Shown here: positions 48,201-64,000 of the stretch, one piece after another | Numbering within the stretch: the stretch's first letter is position 1 | Layout of the letters: each line of letters starts with the position of its first letter | Assembly: GCA_024516035.1 (NCBI GenBank) | Contig: CM044967.1 | Location: 19,814,810 to 19,878,809 of the forward strand | DNA from: Bactericera cockerelli | Lineage: Eukaryota; Arthropoda; Insecta; Hemiptera; Triozidae | Length of the DNA stretch: 64,000 nt | Reading direction: 5' to 3' | Position numbers and translations under genes: made by a program | Notes under the pieces: generated by a model | Told to the model about the DNA's origin: nothing | Database searches by the model: none | Seen by the model: the letters and a program-made list of their open reading frames with translations, nothing else

Positions 48201-51200
48201 CCTTGTGGGTCAAAGTTACAACACTTAACTAGCGTTTTCTGGTATTAAAATTGACATTGAAAAAAACTGAACTGACTTAAGGAGCAAGGAATTTTTCTGT
48301 CAGTTGTACCCAGTAAAAATTATATTATTTTCATTATCCTCATCATCAACAAAACTGTCAATCAAAAAATAAATAAATGCAAATGTTTGAATGCTCTGGA
48401 TTACACACAGCATAATTGGGACAGGTAATTTACCAGACAAATGTCAATTACAATATCTTGTAATATTTTTTGACCAGTTAACATTTATGTTGAACTCATT
48501 TCACTTACAAGAAAAAACTAGCAGAGCTCATAAAAGTAGATTATAAAACTCACTTAAACACTGAGTGATTCAAATTAGGTTCTTACCTCTGTTTTGAAAA
48601 CCCTCTTACAGCCTGGGATAAAACACTCAAATGTTTTTCCTGTATGAGTCAGCACATGGTGGTCAGGCCAGGAAGGGGCACAGTTGTATGAGATCCCATA
48701 GTGGCGGCAATTTTCCCAAAGGCAGGTGAAGTGTCCTAGGTGTCTTTGAGTCACAACATGAATTGTCTAGAAAAAAATAGTATACTAAATTATAACAAAC
48801 TGAAGATATGAGTAGTTCAGTAAAAATGATATATAAAATTATTATTTATAAAAAATGATAGACAACAATAGAAACAATATAGGCAAAAGACCAAAAGGGA
48901 CAGAGGAAATACCAAGAAGCTATGCCATTAGCAAGCTCCTATGGTTTTGAAGAGTGGTCCCTGATATGAATATGATTTGTTTGATTGAAGTGCCATAGAT
49001 TTGAAACTAGCTATCTTTATGAATTTTAATGTTTGTGAGAAATGCTTTTAATTACAATTCATTTTTCAGGTTTTTAATCTAAAAGCAACTAGTAGTTATT
49101 ATGTGAACTGTTCACTTCTCAAATTTAATTTAATTTTGTTTTTCAAAATATATCTAGCCATTGGACAACATTGTCATTTTAAGCTCTTGTAAGTGTCATA
49201 AATTAAGAATATGTATCACACCAATGTCTAAACTTTCAGTTTAAAAAATAAATAAAATATTTTTAGCATTGTAAATAAACTTTTACAAAAAGAAGAAAAA
49301 AAATGATAATATTTTTGGAGGAACATTACAAGATGACCTCTTTTGAACTAAATAGGCAACATACCTGCACATGGTGAACTAGATGAGATACAATAGAGAA
49401 CTTGGTTTTGCAATCCTTCCACTTGCAAACATAAGCTTTTGGGGGTCCATATATGTTGTTGAGCAAACATTTTCGGGTTGCAGGAAACCTAATATTGCAA
49501 GGACTTCCTGGCTGTGGAGTCGAACAAGTGGACTGAGATTTGCAGCAGGGCTCATTATGCTCACTTGATAGTCTCTGGCTTGAGCAAGAACTTTCTGATG
49601 TTTCTTCAGTGCTGATTCCACTCTGTAAAATAAATAATAGTTTTAGAAAATGTTCAAATACTTACAAATTTTACTCTTGCTTTTTCTTTCTTCATATTAG
49701 TTATTTTCTTATTATTTGTTAAATCTTATTTGTAAACAAACTGAGATAGATTATTAATTAAATATGGATATACAATTCAGAGGAGGATTTTTCCACTTTC
49801 ATCTATGGGATAATGGATAATAATTTCTGACTATAATATGTACCTATTAAATTTCAAAAATATGGGGGGGCCCTGGGGGGGGGGGGTTAAAAGTTTTAAT
49901 GGGCTGTAACAAATTAAATTTCTTTCTTTTCTATGGAATAATAAAGATTTTTTTTTAATTGGTGACACTATTTTATAATGTGAAATACTAAAGTTTCTGT
50001 TCAGGGTTCTTTTTTAACACTTTGCTGTCTCTCAAAAATTAAATACTAACTTGTTTTATTAATTAAAACTTACATCATTCTTGTTAGATGAACAATTCAA
50101 GCATTTGATGAAGTCACTATCATTTGAGAAACTATAATCCTGCTTGGTGACATCTTTAGAAAGTAAATCAGTGAAGTATTGAGCTAATGAACAAAAATCA
50201 TCATCCAGGTTTAAAAACACAGGATCAGAGTTTTCTGACCAAGACATCTTGTTTCTCCGGGTTTCAAGCTTATCAATTCCTTGATTTGGTGCCATGTCCT
50301 GTGACAAAGTGAAAGAATCTTCATACACCGTGTGTGGTGAGTCCAGGTCAATGAGATCGCTGTTGCTTGTAGAGAATGTGTCTTCACTCACACTGGTTAC
50401 GACACCACTGAAACAAAATAAACAGAATTCATATTTTTTCTTAGTCAAAACCAAAAAGTGAGAAGTTCTACTACATGTACATGAATATTGTTTTCTTAAC
50501 CCAGATAACGCGGTAAATTTTTTTGTCTCGTTCATCCATTGAAATTTACAGCTATCCAAACTTTCTTATCAGAGTCACACGCAAGAATAAATCAAAATAA
50601 AAGTGGTGTCAACTTATCACTAGGACTCTTTGTAGAGTTTGAGGTGTCACCAACTATCCCCAACAAGTTGAATTAATTAGAAAAATCCACAGCGTCCTTC
50701 TGGAAGGACGTCAGCCCCATCTGGGTTAATTTTTTTTAAAGGCTCCAAATTGAGAGTTTCCAAGATAAAGTGCTTTGGGACATAATGATTCTCTCTTGGT
50801 CAATTTAGAATGCTCTGTATACTAAGGTTTAATACCAACACTTTTTCACAAAAAAAATTTCTTTCTAGGCTAGCAGGTAAATTTTGGAGGATTATATTGT
50901 AACAATAAAAGTTTTTTTAGGGTTTCTGCTGCTTCTGGAAATGCTCCTAACAGTATGGCTGATAATTGTTTTAAGGTAAATTGAAAATTGTTTACAGTAG
51001 AAATTTGTAAAATCAAGTTTTTGAATAATTACCATATTGTCATTTTTGAGATAGAACTGTGATGTAAATTTTTTACGTAATCCTATTTTGTAATTTGGTC
51101 TCCAGACATTGGAACACAAGGAAAATGGGTTTTGTTTACAAATTTAGGCTATAGAGGGGGCAACATCTAATGATAACATGTTAAAAATACTTCCAATATC

Positions 51201-52379
51201 TTAGAATATTAGATATTCTCAGAGGTGTGCTGCCCATGTCTCAAATTAAGGAGGAAAAATTCATGCACTCAGTGGAATATAAACCAAGAGAACCTTCCAT
51301 GCTATCTGAATCACCAGACTAGCACCCTAAATTCTTTTTCGTACCAATTTCTGAGATTTAACAATAATAATAAACTCTTTAGTGAAAGGTTACCACCAGG
51401 CGAGGTTAATGCTCAAAGCATTTTCTACCACCTAACCCTTAGAGTCTTATTATTATGTGGTCACAAGCTCAAATTAATGAGGAAAAATTCATGCACTGGG
51501 TGGGATTCGAACCAATGGATCCCTAAGCTACCTGGATTACCAGACTAGTGCTTTAACCACTTGACTACCAGTGCACAGACTACCATTACAATCACTAATG
51601 GACCAATTTTAATGTGAAATTAATTAACCATTAGCCATTTAATTATTATGAATGAAGGTTGATTTGTGATTAAATCTGTCCATCAGCAATAATTATGTAA
51701 CAGGGCTCTAGGATTTTGTGATCATGATTCAGGTTCACTCTGAAGTGTGAGAATATCCTTTGAAGGTGGCACCTCAAGACTCAAAAGATTACATGGGGAA
51801 ACACCAATACAGTCACTTAATTAATATCTCTGGATATCAACAAAATACAGTAAAAATGAGAATCTAAAACATTTCCCAACAGAAATGATAGGTATTTTTA
51901 TTATTGGTTAAACTTTTTGAATGCACTTCAATATTTTATGATGCTCAGATTACAAACAAAATGGCCCCCTCTAAGCTCTTAAAATAAAGGCTCCCATGGT
52001 GAGGTACCTTGAACAAAGAATCAAGAGGAATTTTAAGAAACGAGTTCAATGTCCCAAAATATAAACAATTTGATGCACTTAAATGCATTTTAATAGACAA
52101 CGCGGAATTAACTAAATATCTTATGAAACATAAACAATGCACTTCGAATGCAACCACTTCAAACAACCTTGGTCTCGACAAAAGAAAAAGTTCTGGTCTG
52201 TTACTGATTAATGTTCGATAGAAATCTAGTTGGAATTTATGTAAAAAGATATTTACTTACCTGTCTGAGCTTTCAGAACTATCATACCGATCTGAACACC
52301 TTTTTCCACGACAGATTTCATGATTTCCGTGATCTGAACAGAGAGACATGAAATGATGTTTCGAGTCGCAAGAAGTCAT
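43872..52379 (-). CDS. AEBP2: AEBP2/jing-like C2H2 zinc-finger protein (PRC2 accessory subunit), 8 exons
   Basis: Exons: 52379-52261, 50407-50074, 49622-49365, 48766-48587, 48005-47858, 47464-47331, 46317-46250, 44169-43872; 1539 nt, 512 residues, all phases agree. Residues 1-200 are Ser/Asp-rich and not recognisable. Three C2H2 fingers follow: C217/C222/H235/H240; C252/C257 with an unusually long loop to H274/H278 (CLWENC, as CLWKGC in AEBP2); and C285/C290/H303/H307. Then comes a Lys/Arg-rich stretch (about 332-345). After it, RPDFFD (349-354) aligns with the RPHDFFD segment that opens the AEBP2 C-terminal domain, and the last exon continues that domain (VDEEWIPMNSE against PDVWVNESE). Known role: AEBP2 (Drosophila jing) stabilises PRC2 and helps H3K27 methylation; the C-terminal domain contacts PRC2. 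Similarity is distant, so orthology is inferred from finger spacing and domain order. The intron after 47858 uses a GC donor. The last intron is about 2.1 kb and full of repeats. Confidence 0.8.
44205..44625. repeat. SINE cluster in the last AEBP2 intron: family B (+) and family D (-)
   Basis: Family B from about 44243 to 44500 (GTTCGATTCCCAGCGGG, then TTCGGGGTCCACTCATACC). A family D tail piece precedes it (GTGATATCACAACTACTC), and a head piece follows (TTTGAACCACCGACCTC, 44515-44620). Confidence 0.8.
45186..45900 (-). repeat. Family H element with a poly-A tail (long T-run on the plus strand)
   Basis: A run of about 46 T (45186-45232) precedes ATTACTTCCGAGAAATTTC, the AATATTAGAAAT hairpin, then GTCTGTCGGTCCGTCGGTCT and TCTCGGAAACTACTCAACCG, a sequence type common in arthropod dispersed repeats. 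Related starts are at 18146 and 61030. Class uncertain. Confidence 0.6.
46471..46553 (+). repeat. tRNA-like SINE A head, isolated
   Basis: GCCGGTAGCTCAGTGGTAAA, a CTCTG/CAGAG anticodon-like stem, and GGTTCGAAACCCAGCCGG. The 3' side does not pair as a complete acceptor stem, and the SINE body is missing. Confidence 0.7.
47138..47280 (-). repeat. Dispersed repeat, family F end piece
   Basis: GGCTGGGGGACTATAAACAG and CTGTCTGGCTACCACTGTTC, as at 30975. AEBP2 intron between 46318 and 47330. Confidence 0.65.
50496..50729. mobile_element. TTAA MITE with CCCAGAT ends, second copy
   Basis: TTAA, CCCAGATAACGCGG (50500), ending GGACGTCAGCCCCATCTGGG (50725), TTAA. It lacks the palindromic end of the copy at 32163. 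First AEBP2 intron. Confidence 0.88.
51225..51576 (-). repeat. tRNA-derived SINE, family C: one old and one full copy
   Basis: The full copy at 51374-51576 has GGATTCGAACCAATGGATCC; a decayed partial copy precedes it at 51235-51325. First AEBP2 intron. Confidence 0.85.
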
Positions 52380-54765
52380 TTCGACAAAATTAAGATCTCA
52401 ATCCCTACCTACAGCGATACGGAAACGATTCCCTGCCAAGTCCAAGTTGGAAAATACACAGCGAAAACTAGTCAGGTCCATTTTAGAAAATAATTAAAGC
52501 ACATTTTAAAGTTGACGAAAACCCAACTCCTTGTCACAGTGAAACACAAAACACAAGAGGATGGGCTGGCTGGCTGGAGTGAGGGATATTGAAGACAAAA
52601 GACGCTCCCCTATCCTAACATTTATCCTGAACTCACGATACAAATCAATCATACGTTCCAGTGGGTCGAATTTATTTTTATTTAAACCTAATTTCTCAAT
52701 CTATTTTCGACACTTTTCGTGAGTTTGATCATCACATGAATCACATCCTCAAATTAATATAAAGCTAAAACAGGTCCTAACACGATTCGAGTCAATGTAC
52801 TCCTGCGTTGCACTCGATGCAATTTTGACCTAGACCTCGTTGGTGGCCAACTCGAAATTACGTGCTAAATACGTGCTATTCGAACAAGAAAAAAAATGTG
52901 CGTCTTCGTCACTGACTTAAATTATTGCTACTACATTTATTTTTTGCTGTATTTTTGTCTTACTCTGGTTTTATAAGTTTTATAAATTTTAGGGGTTAAA
53001 TTTATCTATTTCGGGACGCGATCCTGGTTTAGTAGAAGGATATTAGGAGAAGCCAGAGGTCGTGAGTTCGAATTAGATTGGGCAGAATTTTCTGAAGAAA
53101 AAAAATCTGTTTAATCCGATTTATAAACTCATGAGAACGCCTCCAGCCCCACTCAGGCTGGATGAGTAAAAGCTGGCTACCTACTGAGATTCCAGCGGCG
53201 AACTCGAACATGGAGTGGTGGTTTGAGTCCAAAACGCAAAATTTATTCGACATACATCACGGCACATTACCGACACTCCTGTTTTCCATTTGATCCATGT
53301 ATTTCCGTACGGTCTAAATTTAACTTAACTTTTTTTGTAGATAAATTTTCTAGGTATTTTCTTCGATGAAAACAACAGTAGGAGTCAATATGACCAAAGA
53401 AACTGTTTAACTCAATCAGTCACTTTATTTTGATAGAAACAACGGTATGGAAATTTAACTCATGAAAGAACATTTTTAAATTAATGTATAAACTTTGATG
53501 ACTGGAAGGTTAAACATGTTTTTGCTCAGTGCACTCCGTACTGTTGGTTTTCTATCTAGGAAATACCTGAAAATTTTGTACAAAATAGTAAGTCAAATTT
53601 AGACGTCGGAATTACATGGAGTCAAGGAAAAACAGAAAAGTCGTAATTCTGCCGTGATGTAGTTGCACTTTTTGATATGACCATTATGTTGAACACAAGA
53701 GAGATAAACAATTTTTTCCTATAGGTATACCCTATTAATATATTTAAAATGCACAATCGCGGCTGTCTACCATTGGTAGATTGCTAATAAACAACACAAT
53801 TTAATCATCAAAAAGATATAAACTTTCTCAATGTTGGGATTTTTCTTTTTTTTTGTTTTGATTTTCATGTGTAAATATAGTAATTTTTATAGGATATAGT
53901 GAGAAGTGAGGTTCAATATACTCTTCTAGCATGTTCATTTGTTGATCTTGCAAAGTTCTGCAGTTTTATTCCAAAAACGGCTGTTTTACTACCTTGGTAT
54001 TTTTTCTATACTTAAATTTAATTTGAGAAGAGAAATATTCACCGTAAGATTATGTAAATCCACTCGGGGCTTTTAAAAGGCGGCCATTCTACCATGTTAA
54101 CCGTGCGTGCTAAGTTTTTTTGATCTCTAGACTTGAGTTTTTCTTTTATCCTTCGTGATCTGGGATTCATAAACAGATTTTTCAGTGTTAATTCAGAAAA
54201 CGGTACGTGTATAATATCACTTCACAATGCACGCCTTTCCAAAGCTTGAAAAGACATAGATTCATTCTAACTCCGACTACACGCAATGTATCCTCTGATA
54301 GAAACTGATCTCAAAAAAATGTGCAAATTATGTGCGTCGGATAAAATCCATTCTCGAACTGTAATCGTCATCTCAGCTGATATAATTTCAGTGTCGTACC
54401 GTGCGGGGAGTTGGAAAAAAAATTGTTGTGATCTTTGAGATAGTGATCACGAGAATAATCGACATGTAATTATACCTTCCTAATCTATCGGAAATAATTC
54501 GATTCGTAAATTATTTTTTTTTCACTCGTAAAAATTATTCTTGCCTAACAAAATGACTCAACTGTCTGTATAACTTGTTTTTAGAAATTTGAAAGTTCAA
54601 CCTTGAACTGTGAAAACATTAAATCGGCACTGACAAGTATAAACAAAAGAGTCAGCCAATAGGAAGCGTTAGCTCAGCTGGCTCGATACGACCTTGAAGA
54701 AAAAAGTAACTGGCTGGAAGTAGCGTGATAGGTCCTTCTCCTTTCTGTACTTCCGATGACGTCAC
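52380..54765. other. Region upstream of AEBP2, nothing recognised
   Basis: The AEBP2 promoter must lie here, but I see no clear TATA box. At 53020-53100 a tRNA-like GTGAGTTCGAATTAGA piece suggests an old SINE. No frame has coding character. Confidence 0.4.
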
Positions 54766-54820
54766 CGTAATAATAATAATAATAATATCACCTTTTTTAC
54801 ACTGCCTAATGCCAGGGCCG

Positions 54821-55270
54821 TATAATAATAATATCGCCTTATTTATACTGCCCGATTAAAGCTATTAAGACCCATTATTCCAGCAGTAAGCCCAAGACGT
54901 ATTAATATGTAGTTAAAATCCCAAATGGGAGGATAACATGTCATGTCCTGGCTGGGTTTCGAACCCTTGACCTGTGGATTACCAGTCAGACGCCTTGACC
55001 ATTGAGCTACCGGTACAGACACTGGCTGGAAGCATTCGTAGCACTTTTGTGGTACATATTAAAGGGCGCTTTCCGGCCCTACCCAGGCAGGGTAAAATTA
55101 ATGTGGGTAGATGGCAATTCTCAGCGAATGGAGGGTAAACCCCCGTCCTAATTAGGACGTAAAATGAATCGTTGACGTTAGGAAGGGCATTAGCCGTAAA
55201 TTATGTGCCACAACCAATCAACCCCAACCATGATGTTGAACAATGCCGACCCTACATAGGATTGGGAAAA
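54821..55270. repeat. Family A SINE (-) followed by an RTE-like-tailed repeat (+)
   Basis: 54821-55020 is SINE A. 55060-55265 contains TTCCGGCCCTACCCAGGC, CGTTAGGAAGGGCATTAGCC and AATGCCGACCCTAC, the uninterrupted counterpart of the repeat at 15656. Confidence 0.75.
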
Positions 55271-55591
55271 GGCAAAGTGAAAGAAGACAAGTGCTCTCGA
55301 TGGCGCCGCAGTCAACTTTTTTTGTCCAATTATTGTTTTTGTATTAGAAATGTAGTGTAAAATAACGTATTATATCCAGTGTAAGTTCCCCAGCGCATAG
55401 CGCGGACCAAAAAAGTGCGGGGCTCGTAAAACATGCTACGTTTCTTCTATCTTTAACCGGCCCTGCCTAATGCCTGATAATGACTAATACAGTAAAGGGT
55501 CCTTGATTACAAAAGACGATTATATATTATGCATGTGTGTATATAAATATATTCCAAGAAAGTGGGTATTTGTTGAAGAAAAAAAAAAAAA

Positions 55592-59023
<3,432 letters not shown>

Positions 59024-59044
59024 GTAAGTGATATCTTTGAGACT

Positions 59045-59455
59045 AACCATAGTAGCTCGGTTGATAAACGGTGAAAATGTTGCCTGGAGGTCGGTGATCC
59101 CATAGATGACAAATATTTCAGATATTTTTTCCCATAATCCGCTACTGTTCGCTGTAAACTTTAACTTTCAAGAAGCTACTCGTTTTTCCTAACAGTATGG
59201 GTGGACCCCGGACATCCAAGTACAGAGCAGAAAAATTCTTACCCTGCTGAGGTTTGAACCCAGGTCACCATACGTGCAGGCCAACTGCGCTACTTCACTC
59301 GGCCATGGTGACTAAGTAATTGTGATTTGATGATTGCATGAATTTTTCCTCATTAATTTGAGTTTGTTACCACATAGTAAGACTCTGAGGGATAGGTGGT
59401 AGAAAATGCTTTGAGCATTAACCTCGCCTGGTGGTTACCTTCCACTAGAACATTG
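59045..59455. repeat. Cluster of SINE pieces D (+), B (-) and C (+)
   Basis: Family D head at 59045-59100; family B, inverse, at 59120-59315 (GGACCCCGGACATCCAAGTA); family C body at 59338-59452 in plus orientation, without its head. Confidence 0.75.
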
Positions 59456-60358
59456 TTATTATTATAAGATCTAATATTTACAATTACAGAGGGTCGAACT
59501 TATTTTATACACACAATGTACAGGTATCTCTCTATCAATTAGTAATATAACAAGTGAAATATTTCTTCTAATGTGTTGGTAGGGTACCTAAAACATTGGT
59601 CTTGTTCCCCCTCTGAATAACCAGTGAAATTCTTTCAATAGAGGGATTTCGCGTTTCAGTTATGGGGTCCCCATAATCAACCCGATAACGATAAGTTTAT
59701 CGGTTTCATGTCTCGTAGGAAGAAGAAGATAAGTAATTGATTTGATCTGGGGTCTTTTCTAGTATACTTATTTGTACCTCCTTCATTTAAACTAGTAACA
59801 CTTCGCGGTCGCTTAAAATAGCGTGGATCCTTTTCGTAGACCGATAACCTATTCAAAGGTAATATTCGAAATACGGGGACTGACAAACTCGCCCAAGACG
59901 GCTTCAGATATATTTAAATGAAGTGCTTACGAATCCAAGCGTTAGATCTTGACCGTTAGTCGTCGGTTACTGTCGACAAAATCCGTAAGCTGACACACTC
60001 AGCGACCCCTGTCGTTAGTCACGGTTAATTTGTTTCTATGATAGATTTAACTAATTAAGAATTTAAAACTCATTTTTTATAGCCCCCATTTATAATAGTT
60101 GCTAGCCTATTCTTTATTTAGATTAAACATAATAGGAAGATGAAATCAAAAACAAATTTAAGTTCTTTAACTTTTTTTAATAATAAAAATAATAAATACG
60201 GAAATACTTACAAACATAAACCAATTAATTTAATAAAACGTCGAAAGAAATCAGGAAGAACATTCTACTCAACATTATTATTCTTATTGCCACGAACATA
60301 AAATCTGGTCAAGTACATTCAATGTACTGACATAGGTACTTTTCTAAAAATAACCACC
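59456..60358. other. Downstream region of transketolase, probably including its 3' UTR
   Basis: No coding signal or recognised repeat. AATAAA-type signals on the minus strand would be needed just below 60359; I cannot identify the used one. Confidence 0.4.
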
Positions 60359-63300
60359 TTATTGCTTTAAAAATTCTTTAACAGCGTTAACAATGCACTT
60401 AGAACTAATTCCAAACATATCAAGAAGGACAGTAGGGGGGCCAGATCTTGGGACAGCACTCACAGCCAGTTTCTTGACACTGATGGTTTTGTGTGTGGCG
60501 ACAGCGGACAGGACAGCCTCACCTAGACCACCTGTAACGTAGAGCAAGAAAAACATTATAGTAATTGTTACACTCTGTATATCCTTACCCCTAACACCCT
60601 GTAGTCGAAGACAAGTCCCAACTTCGTTGTAGCAGGCTCTCGAACTTCTAGCATCGAAAGTCTGCCCTCAGTACACCTCTATCACTCAATGTAAGTGAAC
60701 GGAACAATATTAATGGCCCCATCATAGTCGAATTAGTTAACTGCTCAAAACCAAAAAGCTAACTATTATAAATAAGAGGGAAAAGAATGCCGATGGCAGT
60801 AGCCAGTAGCAAAGACCTTGATTAAGTTTTGTTTTCATTAATTTGAACTTTGAAGTATAACTTTAATGTACAACCTTATTGCAAATAAAACTTGATTGAG
60901 TTTGTTTAATAATATTACTAATTCTCTTTTTCATTTAATTTTTGGAATCCAAACTATAAAAGTTACTGATTCTATTCTTTCTCAATTCTCAAATATCTAC
61001 AGTTATCTGAATTTTACTTCCAAGATTTTTTTTATATTAGAAATCGGAAGTATTGTGTTCATTTTTGTACTCCCATAAAATACTCCCATGTTTAACTGAA
61101 GTTCACAAGTTTTAAATAAATTTCTTTGTTTCCAAACTAACAACTCACCCTCGGGGTAATGGTCTTCAATTGTTATGATTTTGCCGCCCACTTTCTTTGC
61201 ATGAGTCACTATCAAGTTGACATCAATTGGCTTAATAGTGAAGGGGTCAATGACACGAGCTCCAATACCACTCTTAGCCAGCTCTTCAGCAGCTGTGACA
61301 GCCTCATGGAGGGTTACACCAGCTCCAATCAGCAGGATTTGATCGTTGGCAGACTCCTTGACGACTTTGCCTTGTCCAACAACAAAGGGCTCGTTAGCCT
61401 CATAGAGAATTGGCGTGTTGGGACGGGAGGTCCGGATGAAGCAGACACCCTTGGTGTTAGCAGCCAGCTCAATGGCTCGTTCTGTGCTGACAGCATCAGA
61501 TGGGTAGAACACAGTGGCGCCTAGAAACAAGTACAGTTAAATGTGAAATATTTTTTCAGTTTGAAATAATAATAAAATGATCATTTCTGTTGAATAACAC
61601 AACAAAGAGTTAGAGAAAATCAGTAAAACACGACACGACTTCTTATGTTTTTCCTATAAAAAGATAGTCGGCAAAATATACACACAACATTTGACTGTAC
61701 TATTTAGATCCAAAAGTTATCATTAGACGTTCAGTTATTTATATAGCCTTAAAAATGTAGGACTTTCTTAAAAAGTAGACTAGTTTACAGACATACGAGT
61801 ACACGAAACAAAAATTGATCTTCATGCAATATTCAAGATGCTTGAAAATTGTCCATCTTCTCTGATTTTTTTCAAATCTCCTTTACTTTACAAGATATTG
61901 AAGTTTCCATTTTATTTAAGAGCCCTAAATAATTCTGAAAGTTATCACCAGTAAAAATTTAAAATTGTGTGCCTCATGCACAAGTATATTGGACAAGGAC
62001 ATTTTTTTAGCAACTGTCTACACTTCCATCAGAATGAAGTTTTTCTGAAGAAAGCAATAATACTTTACCGGATATTTGCGGTATTATTGAATGAAAGACT
62101 AAGAGATATCAGGTTTCTCGTTCATATTGTTGTATGTGTGCATGGCATTTATTAAAATGCGGACTTTAACCAAGTAGCAACCTCGAGGAAAGGATAGTAA
62201 CTATTTTTACCTGGAATGGTACGGAACATGGCAATGTCTTCTAGAGCCATTTGACTTGGTCCATCTTCACCGATACTGACTCCACAATGAGAGCCCACGA
62301 AGTTAACGTTAGTTTGAGAAATTGCTCCCATACGGATCTGAAAGACAAAATCAATACAATGAAGCTCTATTTGAAAACAAAACCTGTGGTATTGCATCAA
62401 GAAAAACTTACTGCTGAAGGCTATCCTAAATTTTTCATTTTTTTTTTTTTTTTTTTGAGAATATTATTCATCTGAACACTTCTAAATGCCCCAACATAAT
62501 TATGTTGAGTCCTCTGTTGTTGCTGTAACCAGATTGTCTAAAGTTGGCTCGTTCTGAAGCACATATTTTTATGTGTGATCAATCATAGTGAGAACTTTAG
62601 CTATTTCTTACTATTAAACCCTTGGAAAACTGCAAGCTAGCCTGGCTTATTAGGGTTGGCTAGTCCGTTCTCTGTTTATAGTCCTCTATCGAAAGTTTTG
62701 TTTATAGTTCTCTGGGTATTCTAAAAGAAACTTGCCTTTCTCATGACTAATGTTTGCAATTTTTTCTCTTATGTGTTGACCTGTTTGACTGCTGGAGTAA
62801 AGGGACATTTCAGTCTTACCTCGGCAGTAAAAAAAGGTATATTCTATAGTGTGTCACTCACCTGGTCAAAGGTTCTCGTAAAGAAAGCAGCGAAGGTTGA
62901 CACAAATGGAACGGTTCGGTTTCTGCAGGCTGCTCCAATGGCAACTCCTACCAAGTTTTGTTCAGCAATGAAACACTCAATATAACGTTCAGGATATGCC
63001 TGGATATAGAAAATTAATCGAATTATAATAATTTGAGGAAACAAGTTTAAAAAAAAAAACGAATTGGGTTTTATTAAAAACGAATATTGACATTGATATA
63101 AAGTAACATTCAAGTATATAATTGGGCAAAAATAGCCTAATATTAATAAACAAGAAGACCTCATATATTACATGTAAAATTAAATGAATGAACAAAGTAC
63201 AAGGAATCATGAATACGCAGTGTATGTCTTCTCTCATTTAATAATAGACTTTGAGAAAGGTACTACTTTAATTATATTTTTTCGAAAAAATTCCAATGTT

Positions 63301-64000
63301 CTTTTTTGTACATACCTTCTTTAATTTATCTGAGAAAGTGGAGTTTTTGGTGTCTCCGTCAAGTGCGATAACACGGCTGTTAGATGCAGCAAGCTTGGCA
63401 AGTCCAATACCATAGGCTAATCTAGTGGCTACTAGTTCTCCTTTCTTGTAGGCAGGGGGGGCTGACAGTTTGATGTTGGAAATGTCAACTTTGGGTGCAT
63501 CACTGACCAAATTTTTGTCTGGTTGAATGGTGACAACACTTTTGTTTTTGATCAGTCCTTCAAGGTGCTGTGAAATAGTAAAGAAATATTATAGGCAAAA
63601 TACCAAAGAAAATTTACTTTTTTTAAAAGCGAGATAAAATGCCGTTTACAAGATAATTGTTGACTTTTTGAACGACCCAGCCAATTGGAATAAAATTTTC
63701 GCTACTGTAACTTTTTTTCTTTTTAGAATACAAATGTCTTTAATGTATTGAACCGGATTTATCAGAAAAATATTATAGCTTTCTCATGACCAGTTGTACA
63801 AAATCTGTACTCGAAACGCATAAATCTCTTGAACAATGACAGCTAAAATGATGCAACTACCGTCAATCTTCATTACTACGTATCTTCCAAGACTGATGAG
63901 TGAGAAAAGCTCATATACAGGGTGAACTAGAAGATTTCTTCGGCTTACTTTCAACACTTCGGCGGAAGCAGCACCCAAAGCTTTTCCGTGCCATTCTTCC
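60359..64000 (-). CDS. Tkt: Transketolase, C-terminal part, 5' end beyond the window
   Basis: Exons: 64000(partial)-63949, 63567-63316, 62999-62862, 62337-62211, 61520-61149, 60531-60359; all GT-AG and in phase; stop TAA at 60359-60361. About 370 residues are visible of roughly 620 in animal transketolases. The enzyme moves two-carbon ketol units between sugar phosphates in the non-oxidative pentose phosphate pathway, using thiamine diphosphate and a divalent metal, in the cytosol. Seen in order: WHGK at the right edge; [18 protein letters not shown], whose Glu activates the cofactor; [36 protein letters not shown] in the pyrimidine-binding domain; [16 protein letters not shown]; and the C-terminal [23 protein letters not shown] and VPRSG. 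No key residue is missing and no exon is disrupted, so it looks functional. The first exons, with the N-terminal cofactor-binding domain, lie past position 64000. Confidence 0.97.
61015..61080. repeat. Family H fragment in the last transketolase intron
   Basis: ATATTAGAAATCGGAAGTATTGTGTTCATTTTTGTA matches the start of the element at 45235. Confidence 0.55.
62515..62712 (+). repeat. Dispersed repeat, family F, in a transketolase intron
   Basis: AAAGTTGGCTCGTTCTGAAG, TATTAAACCCTTGGAAAACT and GGTTGGCTAGTCCGTTCTCT. Confidence 0.65.

Overview
The window looks like a piece of a repeat-rich animal nuclear genome, most likely an insect. It has spliced genes with GT-AG introns of about 0.1-4 kb, AT-rich intergenic DNA, several tRNA-headed SINE families, TTAA and hAT MITEs and a Jockey-like LINE. 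The protein families (a single-PDZ NHERF/Sip1, MYRF, an AEBP2/jing-type zinc-finger protein, transketolase) fit an arthropod. A hemipteran is possible but I cannot show it. No bacterial genes, CRISPR arrays or operons are present.

Four host genes lie on the minus strand. From left to right they are: a two-exon NHERF/Sip1 scaffold (9275-11371); a 13-exon myelin regulatory factor, MYRF, a membrane-bound self-cleaving transcription factor (15426-29177, 748 residues); an 8-exon AEBP2-like PRC2 accessory protein (43872-52379, 512 residues); and the C-terminal 60% of transketolase (60359 to the right edge, 5' end outside the window). I set exon limits by hand from splice sites, phase and family similarity. 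For the three complete genes the summed exon lengths are exact multiples of three with one terminal stop.

The rest is mostly mobile DNA. 1-9 kb: a minisatellite with higher-order structure, SINEs, 5S-rRNA-like SINE remnants. 11.4-15.4 kb: small MITEs, a TTAA element and a 1.06 kb fold-back element. 15.4-29.2 kb: MYRF, whose introns carry SINEs and a hAT element with an intact 8-bp target duplication inside another MITE. 29.2-29.9 kb: a tandem array in which each unit carries a TATA-like box just upstream of MYRF. 30-33.1 kb: a long inverted-repeat element. 35.2-36.8 kb: a LINE reverse transcriptase. 38.5-39.4 kb: a dead mariner. 41-43.3 kb: fragments of another retroelement. 55.6-58.9 kb: a SINE whose internal 30 bp has been amplified tandemly, broken by a poly-A/poly-C block that is probably an assembly artefact.

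The host genes are not an operon and share no pathway: MYRF and AEBP2 act in transcription and chromatin, NHERF at the cell cortex, transketolase in the pentose phosphate pathway. I found no clearly new multi-gene system. The observations most worth testing are the TATA-bearing array and the duplicated splice acceptors in MYRF, its missing luminal domain, and the minisatellite born inside a SINE.
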